Shown here one piece after another: positions 19,719 to 28,200 of a DNA stretch of 64,000 nt. Where the stretch lies: assembly GCF_029581195.1 (NCBI RefSeq), contig NZ_CP120737.1, positions 2,953,001 through 3,017,000 on the forward strand. The letters are read 5' to 3'. Made by a program: the position numbers and the translations under genes. Under the pieces are notes generated by a model. It made no database searches. It was given only the letters and a program-made list of their open reading frames with translations, and was not told the origin of the DNA. The DNA comes from Solwaraspora sp. WMMD791 (lineage in GTDB: Bacteria; Actinomycetota; Actinomycetes; Mycobacteriales; Micromonosporaceae). The stretch's first letter is position 1. Each line of letters begins with the position of its first letter.

Positions 19719-20896
19719 ACGCCGCCCGAATCAACATCCGCGAGAGCGGCATCTACATCGCGTTCGGGCTGATCGTCGCACTGTTCGCGGTGTTGACCGA
19801 CGGCGCGCTGCTGCAGCCGCAGAACATCTCGAACATCATCGTGCAGAACTCGTACGTACTGATCCTGGCGATCGGGATGATCCTGATCATCATCGCCGGG
19901 CACATCGACCTGTCGGTCGGCTCGGTGGTCGGGGTGACCGGGGCGATCGCCGCCGTCCTGATGGTCGAGCACGACGTGCCCTGGCCGCTGGCGCTGCTGA
20001 TCACCGTCATCGCCGGAGCCGCGATCGGCGCGTGGCAGGGCTTCTGGATCGCGTACTTCGGTATCCCCGCCTTCATCGTCACCCTCGCCGGCATGCTGCT
20101 GTTCCGGGCGCTGACCCTGACGGTGCTCGGCAACCAGGGCATCGGGCCGTTCCCGGACCCGGTCCGTACCCTCGCCAACGGCTTCACCGAGGGCTATCTG
20201 GGCAACATCGGGCTCGGTCCACTTGGCGGCGCGGACCTGACGAGTCTGTTGATCGGTCTGTTCGCCGTCGGCGGGATCGCGGTCAGCCAGTGGCGGGCCC
20301 GGGTCGCCCGGCTCGGCTACGACCAGGCGGTCGAGCCGCTGCCGCTGTTCCTGCTGAAGATTCTCGGTGCGTCGGCGGTGGTGCTGTTCGTCGTCGTGCA
20401 GTTGGCCCGGTTCAAGAACCTGCCGTGGGTGCTGGTGCTGCTGGCGGTGCTGGTGCTCGGCTACTCGCTGCTGACCAAGCGGGCCGTCTTCGGGCGGCAG
20501 ATCTACGCCATCGGCGGCAACCTGCAGGCCGCGGTGCTGTCCGGGGTGAAGGCCCGCTCGGTGGTCTTCTGGATCTTCGTCAACATGGGTGTGCTCGCCT
20601 CGGTCGCCGGGATCATCTTCGCCGGCCGGCTCAACCTGGCCGGGCCGACCGCCGGTAACACCTTCGAACTGGACGCGATCGCCGCCGCCTTCATCGGCGG
20701 CGCGGCCGTCCAGGGCGGTGTCGGCAAGGTCGTCGGCGCGGTCACCGGTGGCCTGATCATGGGCGTGATCAACAACGGCATGTCGCTGATCGGCGCACCC
20801 AGCGAGAACGTCATGCTGGTCAAGGGCGCGGTGCTGCTCGCCGCGGTCGCCTTCGACGTGTGGACCAAGCGCCGGGCCGGAGCCAGCGCCCGCTGA
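19715..20896 (+). CDS. gguB: Multiple-sugar ABC transporter permease, GguB type
   Basis: A 393-residue integral membrane subunit, larger than RbsC-type permeases because of an extra hydrophobic region near residues 170-260, as is typical of GguB/MmsB-type permeases. It has [21 protein letters not shown] and, near the C-terminus, [17 protein letters not shown] and [20 protein letters not shown]. With ChvE and GguA it forms a complete importer. It starts at GTG 19715 inside the gguA stop and is followed by a terminator-like hairpin. Confidence 0.92.
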   Translation: MNAARINIRESGIYIAFGLIVALFAVLTDGALLQPQNISNIIVQNSYVLILAIGMILIIIAGHIDLSVGSVVGVTGAIAAVLMVEHDVPWPLALLITVIAGAAIGAWQGFWIAYFGIPAFIVTLAGMLLFRALTLTVLGNQGIGPFPDPVRTLANGFTEGYLGNIGLGPLGGADLTSLLIGLFAVGGIAVSQWRARVARLGYDQAVEPLPLFLLKILGASAVVLFVVVQLARFKNLPWVLVLLAVLVLGYSLLTKRAVFGRQIYAIGGNLQAAVLSGVKARSVVFWIFVNMGVLASVAGIIFAGRLNLAGPTAGNTFELDAIAAAFIGGAAVQGGVGKVVGAVTGGLIMGVINNGMSLIGAPSENVMLVKGAVLLAAVAFDVWTKRRAGASAR

Positions 20897-21168
20897 CCCG
20901 CCCGGCGACCCCCGTCGCCCGCCCCGGCTGCCCGGCGTCCCGCCGCCCCGCTGCCCGGCGCGCCGAACCGGCCGGAAAGCGCTGGAAACGGTCGGCGGTG
21001 CGGCGCAGCTCACCATCGCCCAGCGCCGCCGCACCCGCGGAGATCACCGTCGCTACCCTGCTGGGGCTCAGTGGCTCTGCCAGCGCCGGCCAACCCGGTG
21101 ACGGTGGCCCGATCCGGCCACCTGCGGAGGTCACCTCGCGTTCCGTAGGCAACCACGCCTACCGCGAC

Positions 21169-21201
21169 CTGCCCCGCCCCCACACGACGGGGGCGGGGCA
21201 G
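21169..21201 (+). terminator. Hairpin terminator after the sugar importer
   Basis: A perfect 13-bp stem (CTGCCCCGCCCCC, 21169-21181, with its complement at 21189-21201) closes a 7-base loop. It lies in the 445-base gap between gguB (stop 20896) and the next rightward gene (start 21342). There is no T tract. I see no gene in the rest of this gap. Confidence 0.65.
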
Positions 21202-21341
21202 GACACTTTCGCGGGCGCAACGGCCAGAGTGCGCCGCACAACTGCGCATTGTGGAAGAAGGCAGTTCCCGTCGACGCGGTCATCATGAGTGCATAGCCGA
21301 CTACCTCAAGTAGCGGACATCAGCAACTCTCAGGGAGCGCC

Positions 21342-22337
21342 ATGTCGACACCGCACCCGCCGACCTCCACCACCACAACCACCGGGGCGTCTTCCGCGCC
21401 TTCCACCCGCGCGACGTCACTGTTCGTCAACGGCCACTTTCCCCGCCGCCGGGGCCTGATCGCGGCGCTCGCCGTCCTCGGTGGCTTCCTGCTGACGGTC
21501 GTCTGGTCGGCGGAGTTCGTCGATCGGACCATCGGCGACAACGTGGCAAACACCCTTCTCGGCCACGACGCCAAGGAGACCGCGATCGCCGGCGTCGCGG
21601 CCGGCATCATCTTCGCCTTCGTGTCCGGCCTGGCCGGTACCTTCACCGCCTGCAACGTCGCGGTCTTCGGCACCATGGCACCGCTGTTGGGCAAGGGTGG
21701 CAGCCGATGGGACGCACTACGGCAGACGCTGCGCCCACTCGGCTGGCTCGCCGTCGGCATGGTCGGGGTGTCCGCCGCGTACGGCGCTGTCGTCGGGCTG
21801 GTCGGCACCAGCATGCCGCAGTTCTCCACCGCCGCGAACACCCCCGGCACGCTGTCGCCCCGGTCGATCCAGTCCATGGTGGTCTACGGCATCATCGGCC
21901 TGGTCATGGTCTACCTCGGACTGGCGGCTCTGGGCATCGTGCCCGACCCGCTGGCCGGCGTCGCCGCCCGATTCCCGAACGCTGCGATGGTGCTGATGGG
22001 TGCCCTGGTCGGCGGGTTCCTGATCGGCCGGCCGTTCGCCCTGTTCCGGCAGTTGTTCCGGGACGCCGCCGAAAGCGGCAACCCGCTGTACGGAGCCGGG
22101 GCGTTCGTGCTCCAGTCGCTCGGCAACATCGTGGTGATGGCGGTCCTGCTGCTGGCGATGACGTTCCTGCTCGGCGGGCGCCTGCAGCGTTGGTTCGCCG
22201 CCGACCCGCGACGGATCACGGTGGTCACCGCGGTGGCCCTGATCGCCGCCGGGGCGTTCATGTTCCTCTACTGGGACGTCCGGCTGCTGGCCCGCCGCGA
22301 GATCCTCCCCTGGTATCCGACGGCGCCCTGGGCCTGA
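21342..22337 (+). CDS. Multipass membrane protein of unknown function
   Basis: A 331-residue protein with a Thr/Ser-rich N-terminal tail of about 30 residues, then about seven hydrophobic segments. The motif GLAGTFTACNVAVFGTMAPLLG loosely recalls the Cys-containing first helix of CcdA/DsbD-type thiol-electron transporters, and the segment starting VLMGALVGGFLIGRPFAL adds to that impression. Only one clearly placed Cys is visible, so a thiol-relay role is weakly supported. GGGAG lies just before the ATG. It stands alone between the sugar importer and the leftward condensation-like genes. Confidence 0.6.
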   Translation: MSTPHPPTSTTTTTGASSAPSTRATSLFVNGHFPRRRGLIAALAVLGGFLLTVVWSAEFVDRTIGDNVANTLLGHDAKETAIAGVAAGIIFAFVSGLAGTFTACNVAVFGTMAPLLGKGGSRWDALRQTLRPLGWLAVGMVGVSAAYGAVVGLVGTSMPQFSTAANTPGTLSPRSIQSMVVYGIIGLVMVYLGLAALGIVPDPLAGVAARFPNAAMVLMGALVGGFLIGRPFALFRQLFRDAAESGNPLYGAGAFVLQSLGNIVVMAVLLLAMTFLLGGRLQRWFAADPRRITVVTAVALIAAGAFMFLYWDVRLLARREILPWYPTAPWA

Positions 22338-22375
22338 CCCGTAGGCGGTGCCGCAGGCGGGTGCCGCTGGCGGCG

Positions 22376-23755
22376 TCAGCCGCCGGCGGCCCGCACCAGG
22401 CTCGCCTCGACGGAGACCAGCAGGTCCTCGACGTCGCCGGGCGGCAGGTACGCGGTGTCCGCCGTGACCACCAGCGCGACCCCGCCCGGGTCGTCCATCA
22501 CCTGCCACCGGCACCGCCAGGCGAACCGGTCCGGTGCCGGCAGCCAGGTCAGCACGCTGCGGTCGGTCGCGGCCCACAGTGCCGCCCGGTCGGCGACCGG
22601 TGCCGGCCCGCTCTCCCGGGGCAGCCGCAGGTCGTTGACGTAGCAGTGTGGTGCCAACGCGGAGGCGAGGTGGTGCCCCCGTGCGGCGAACGCCGCCGCC
22701 AGCGTCGCCGGGTCGTAGTAGGCGTGCCGGTACGCCGCCAGTGCCGCCTGCCAGGTCGGGCCGAGCAGGTCGGTGAGGCGGCGCCGGCCGGTCAGGTCGA
22801 GGTGACACAGCCCGATCTGGTTGAGGCTGGCGACGGCGGTGCGGTGGTGCACCCGGAACCGGTTGCTGGACATGGTGGCCAGCCCACAGCCGTCGGTGCC
22901 GGCCCGGTCGGCGACCGCCAACGCGATCGCGGCCAGCAGCACCGTCGCGGTGCTCACCCCGTACCGGGCGGCGACCACCCGGGCGGCCAGGTCCACCGCG
23001 CCGGAGACCAATCGGGCGACCCGGTGCCGGGGCCCGGCACCGACCGGATCATGCGGTCCGCCGCTGACCGGCTGGCGCGGCCCTGGGCCGGCCCCGGCCG
23101 GGAACATCTCGGCGGGCAGGCGCTCGAACTGCGCGAGCCAGTGCCGCGCCGCCCGCTGCGACCGGGGGCCGCCGTGGCACGCCTCGTCGGCGGCGACGTC
23201 CGCCGGTTGCCAGCCGGCCGGTCCGGGTACGGCGCCGCGCAGCACCGCCAGCCGCAGGTCCCGCAGCAGGATCTCCGCGGCGTGGAAGTCGACCACGGCG
23301 TGACTGAAGGCGAGCGCCACCTGACGTACCCGGTCACCGCAGCGGACCAGGCCGACCCGCAGGGCGAACTCGCCACGGTGGTCCACCGGGTCGGCGGCCA
23401 GTTCCGCGGCGAGCTCCGTCGCGGCCCGCGCACCGTCGGGGTCGGCCCGCGACGGCGGTACGGTGAGCAGGCGTACCGGCAGCGTGCCGGTGGCCGCGAC
23501 CACCTGGCGCAGGTCGTCGCCGGCCGGCTGGAAGCCGGTCCGTAGCGCCGCGTGACGCTCGACGAGCAGCCCGACGGCCCGGCTCAGCCGCTCGACGTCG
23601 GCGTCGGCCCGGTCCGGCACCCGCAGGGTGCGGGGCAGGTGGGGCACCGCCGGGGCGGCGTCGAAGGCCGCCCGGTCCGGCCAGGTCGCACGCTGGCTCC
23701 AGGTCAGCGGTGCCACGGCGGCGGCGGACGACGCGGCGACCCGGATGGAGGGCAC
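22376..23755 (-). CDS. Freestanding NRPS condensation-like protein (second of pair)
   Basis: A 459-residue stand-alone protein of the condensation/acyltransferase (CoA-dependent acyltransferase fold) superfamily. The active-site motif, HHxxxDG in standard C domains, reads FSHAVVDFHA, keeping the catalytic His and the structural Asp. N-terminal PLTWSQRATW matches the C1 core (normally LSxAQxxxW). Near the C-terminus YRHAYYD and HCYVNDLRLP are shared almost word for word with the neighbouring protein, so the two are paralogues. It starts at GTG 23755, 8 bases after the upstream gene's stop. Likely roles are acyl or peptidyl transfer in the adjacent NRPS pathway; the precise step is unknown. Confidence 0.7.
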   Translation of the reverse strand: MPSIRVAASSAAAVAPLTWSQRATWPDRAAFDAAPAVPHLPRTLRVPDRADADVERLSRAVGLLVERHAALRTGFQPAGDDLRQVVAATGTLPVRLLTVPPSRADPDGARAATELAAELAADPVDHRGEFALRVGLVRCGDRVRQVALAFSHAVVDFHAAEILLRDLRLAVLRGAVPGPAGWQPADVAADEACHGGPRSQRAARHWLAQFERLPAEMFPAGAGPGPRQPVSGGPHDPVGAGPRHRVARLVSGAVDLAARVVAARYGVSTATVLLAAIALAVADRAGTDGCGLATMSSNRFRVHHRTAVASLNQIGLCHLDLTGRRRLTDLLGPTWQAALAAYRHAYYDPATLAAAFAARGHHLASALAPHCYVNDLRLPRESGPAPVADRAALWAATDRSVLTWLPAPDRFAWRCRWQVMDDPGGVALVVTADTAYLPPGDVEDLLVSVEASLVRAAGG

Positions 23756-23763
23756 CGGTCGGC

Positions 23764-25173
23764 TCAGCCGCGCCCGCCGGGCTGCCAGGGCCAGCCGACG
23801 TCACGGTGGGCGGCCTCGATCAGCAGTCGCTCCAGGTCGCGAAGGTAGGGCTCGACCGTCTCCGGTGGCAGGAACCGGCTGTCCGCGCTCAGGGTGAGCC
23901 CGACGGCGTCCGGGGCGTCCACGACGTGGACCAGCCGGTGCCAGGAGGCGACGTCGAGCCCGTCGGTCCAGCTGAAGGTGCTGCGCTCGGCGGCGGCCCG
24001 CAACTGGGACCCGGACCGCTCGGCGACATCGTCGACCGCGTTGCCGGCCGGCAGCCGTACGTCGTTGAAATAGTAGTGCGGAAGAAATGCCGTGGTGTAG
24101 TCGTACCCCATCGTCTCGAAATTCTTTCGCATGGCAGCGGTGTCGTAGTAGGCGTGCGAATAGCCGTCTAGCGCGACCCGGTAGATCCGTGGTAGCAGCT
24201 CGAAGAAACTCGGTCGGTCGGCGATGTCCAGGACGCAGAAGCCGATCTGTCCAAGATTGGCCACGGCGTCGACGTACTCGGGTCGGAATCGGTTGTGCGC
24301 CATGTTGAACAGACCGCAGATCTGCCGCCCGGTCGCGCCGGCGGCGAGCGCCGTGGACGCGGCGAGCAGCACCGTGGAGACGCTGGTGCGGTGCCGTGCG
24401 GCGATCATCCGGGCGGCGGTGGCGACGGCCGACGAGACCAGGGTGCCCCGGCGCAGCCGCGGGGTGAGCTCGGGTGCCACCTGCTCGAACGGGGTGCCGG
24501 CGAGGCGCTCGTACTGTCGGGCCCAGTACGCCACCGCCCGGTCCGACCGGGGCTGGTCGGGGCCGTGCTGACGGCGCGCCACGTCCAGCGACTGCAGCCC
24601 AGCGGGGGTACGCAGGTCGCCCCTGAGCAGGATCAACCGCAGGTCGCGCAGGACCACGTCGACCGCGTACGCATCCACCGTGGAGTGACTGAAGATCAGC
24701 ACCAGCTGGCGTACCCGATCGTCGACCTGCACCACGGCGAACCGCACCGGCCACTCCCGAGCGTGGTCGAACGCGACGTCACCGAGGCGGCGCATCAATC
24801 CGGCGGCGACCTCGCTGCCGTCGCCGTCACCGGCCACGACCAGGATCGGCACCTGCCCGGCGGCGGCGACCTCCTGGCGGTTGGCGCCCTCCGGCGTCGG
24901 ACAGACCCGGGTCCGCAGCCCGGCGTGCCGACCGACCAGGGCACCGATCGCCCGCGCCACGCTGGCCAGGTCGTCGGGTGCCCGACGGGGCACCGCGAGC
25001 ACCCGGCGCAGGTTGAGGAACAGATGCTGGGTCTTCGACAAGGTGGCGGCCCGCCACATCACCTGCTGGGCCCAGGTCATCGGGCCGCTGTCGGTGCGGC
25101 CGGCGTGGAACTCGGCGTGGACCAGATCGTCCATGGCCCACTCGGTGGGCACGACAGCATCCGCGAATCGCAT
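23764..25173 (-). CDS. Freestanding NRPS condensation-like protein (first of pair)
   Basis: A paralogue of the downstream gene product. PMTWAQQVMW is the C1-like core, IFSHSTVDAYA the HxxxD active site, and NLGQIGFCVLDI, YSHAYYDTAAM and HYYFNDVRLP are shared with its partner. The start is uncertain: the frame is open to 25284, with candidate ATGs at 25251, 25173 and 25134. I give 25173; 25134 would place the C1 core at the same distance from the N-terminus as in the partner. It is divergent from the NRPS gene that begins near 25258, so both probably share the somewhat AT-richer region 25175-25370. It may acylate or modify an intermediate of the pathway. Confidence 0.7.
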   Translation of the reverse strand: MRFADAVVPTEWAMDDLVHAEFHAGRTDSGPMTWAQQVMWRAATLSKTQHLFLNLRRVLAVPRRAPDDLASVARAIGALVGRHAGLRTRVCPTPEGANRQEVAAAGQVPILVVAGDGDGSEVAAGLMRRLGDVAFDHAREWPVRFAVVQVDDRVRQLVLIFSHSTVDAYAVDVVLRDLRLILLRGDLRTPAGLQSLDVARRQHGPDQPRSDRAVAYWARQYERLAGTPFEQVAPELTPRLRRGTLVSSAVATAARMIAARHRTSVSTVLLAASTALAAGATGRQICGLFNMAHNRFRPEYVDAVANLGQIGFCVLDIADRPSFFELLPRIYRVALDGYSHAYYDTAAMRKNFETMGYDYTTAFLPHYYFNDVRLPAGNAVDDVAERSGSQLRAAAERSTFSWTDGLDVASWHRLVHVVDAPDAVGLTLSADSRFLPPETVEPYLRDLERLLIEAAHRDVGWPWQPGGRG

Positions 25174-25257
25174 TCCTGACGGTACGACGGCACGACGTGC
25201 AGCGAATCGATCGTTCGTCTGCACCACCGTGCACCAAAAGTTGATTCCCATGTCTCG

Positions 25258-28200
25258 ATGATGCGAGTCAGGCTGATGGTTCACGCCGAGAGATTGAGAG
25301 CGGCCTGGGTGACGAATCTCGACCTACCAGCGCAGGACATCCCGATTCAATCACACGTGATTCAGCACCGAAAAGGGCAAAGTCCGACTTTGTCGTTCGG
25401 CCAGGAGCGGATCTGGTTCACCGAGCAGCTGACCCCGGGCACCGCCGGCTACGTGGTGCACAGCACCGTACGGGTGCGCGGGTCGCTCGACGCCGGGCTG
25501 CTGCGCGCCGCGCTGGACACCGTCGCCGCCCGCCACGACAGCCTGCGCATGCGGTTCACCGAGAGCCCCGACGGCGAGCCGCAGGTCGAGGTGGTGCCGG
25601 AGGTCGCGGTGCCGTTCACGGTGACCGACGCCGTCGACGAGGCACACGCCCGGCGGCTGGTCGACGACGCCGTGCGGTCGCCGTTCGACCTGGCGTCCGC
25701 CCCGCTGCTGCGGGCGCTGCTGGTCCGCCTCGGCGAGGCCGACCAGGTGCTGCACGTCGGGATGCACCACATCGTCAGCGACGGCTGGTCGCTGAACCTG
25801 CTGCTCGCCGAGGTCGCCACCCTCTACGGAGCGCTCACCGACGGCCGGCCGGTGCCGCCACCGCCGGCCATCGACTACGTCGACTACGCCCGCTGGCAGC
25901 GCGACGGCGCCGACGGTCCGGCCGCCGAGCGGGAACTGGCGTACTGGACGACGACGCTGGCCGGGGTGCCGGCGCTGGACCTGCCGGGCGACCGGCCCCG
26001 GCCGGCGGTGCAGTCGTACGCCGGTGACGTGCACCGGTTCACCGTCGACGCCGAACTGACCGCCGGGCTGCGCCGGCTCGGCCGCACCCACCGCAGCACC
26101 CTCTACATGATCCTGCTCGCCGGCTGGCAGTCCGTGCTGTTCCGCTACAGCGGGCAGCGGGACTTCGCCGTCGGCTCCCCGGTCGCCGGCCGGGTGGTCC
26201 CGGAGGTGGAGAACCTGGTCGGGCTCTTCGTCAACACGGTCGCGATCCGCGCCGATCTGTCGCGCACCGACGCTGCGAGCGACAGCGGCACCGGTCAGCG
26301 GCGCGGTGCCGACAGCGGGCAGCACGGCGCCGACGCCGAGGAGCCGAGCTTCGCCGAGGTGCTGCGGCGCACCCGCAGCCGGGTGCTCGGGGCGCTCAGC
26401 CACCAGCAGGTGCCGTTCGAACGGCTGGTCAAGGAGTTGAACGTCAGCCGCGACGTCAGCCGGGCACCGGTGTTCCAGGTGCTGTTCACGTTGCAGAACT
26501 ACGGGCGGGCGCAGAGCCGGTGGCCGGCGGGGATCGAGACCGCGGCGTTCGGCAGCGACGCCGCCGCCGCCCGGTTCGACCTGTCGCTGTACGTCAGCGA
26601 GACCGACGACGGGCTGCTGCGGGCCATGCTGGTCTACGACACCGACCTGTTCGACGCCGCGACAGTGGCCCGGCTCGCCGGGCACTACCAGGCGCTGCTG
26701 CGGGCCGCCGTGGCCGCACCCGAACGACCGGTGGTGGACCTGCCGCTGCTCGACGCCGGGCAGCGGCGGGAGCTGGACGGGTACGCGACCGGGCCGCTGC
26801 CGCCGGCCGACCGGCCCCGCCCGGTGACCGCCGGGGCGGCCACCCTGGCCGACCTGGTCACCCGGCACGCGGTGGCTGCCGGCCAGGCGACGGCGGTGGT
26901 CTGCGGCGACGACCGGATCAGCTACGCCGACCTGGACCGGCAGGCCAACCAGCTGGCCCACCACCTGCGCGAACACGGGGTACGCCCCGGCCGGGTGGTC
27001 GGCGTCTGCCTGGAGCAGTCGGTGCAGCTGGCCGTCGCCCTGCTCGGGGTGCTGCGCGCCGGTGGCGCGTACCTGCCGCTGGATCCGGAGCAGCCGCCCG
27101 CCCGGCTGGCGTTGATGCTCGCCGACGCCGCGCCGGCCGCCGTACTGACCAGCACCGCCGTACGCGCCGCGCTGGGTGGCGACACGGCACCACCGCCGGT
27201 GGCGGCCGCGACCTGCCTGGACCGCATCGGCCCGGAGCTGGCGCGTCGACCGACGCACCCGCCGGACGGCGGTGCCGGCGGCGACGACCTGGCGTACGTC
27301 ATCTACACCTCCGGCTCCACCGGGGTGCCCAAGGGGGTCGCGGTCGCCCACCGGCCGGTGCTGAACTACCTCGACGGCGTCGCCGAACGGTTCGCCGTGG
27401 TGCCGGCCGCCCGGTACGCGCTGCTGCAGTCGCTGTCGTTCGACTTCAGCGTGACGGTCTTCTACCTGGCGCTGGCGACCGGCGGCTGCGTGCACCTGGT
27501 GCCCCGCCGGTGCACCGGTGACGAACTCGCCGAGGTGCTGCGGGCCGAGGCCATCGACTACCTGAAGATGACCCCGTCGCATCTGCGGGCGTTGGCCGCC
27601 GAGGCGGGCACCGCCCGGCTGCTGCCCCGGCGGGCCCTGATCCTCGGCGGTGAGGCGGCCGACCTGGCCTGGGCCGCCGAGCTGGCCGGGCACGGGGTGC
27701 CGGTGTTCAACCACTACGGCCCCACCGAGGCGACGGTCGGCGTCACCACGTACCGGGTGCAGGCCGACGAGCGGGGGCCTGGCAGCGTCCCCATCGGACG
27801 GCCGCTGCCGTACGCCCGGGTGTCCGTGCTCGACGCCCGGATGCAGCCGGTGCCGGTCGGGGTGCCCGGCGAGATCTACCTCGGCGGCGACCGGCTCGCC
27901 GAGGGCTACCTGCACCGGCCGGAACTGACCGCGCAACGGTTCGTCGCCGACCCGTTCGGCGCCCCCGGCGACCGGCTGTACCGCACCGGCGACCTCGGCA
28001 AATGGCGCGCCGACGGCAACCTGGTCTTCCTCGGCCGCACCGACCACCAGGTCAAGATCCGCGGCTACCGGGTGGAGCTGGGTGAGGTCGAGACGGCCCT
28101 GCGGGAACTGCCCGGGGTCCGGCAGGCCGTCGCGCTGTTGCGCGACGACCGGCTCGTCGGCTACCTGGAACGGGCGGACCCGCGGGCAGCGCCGGGAGCC

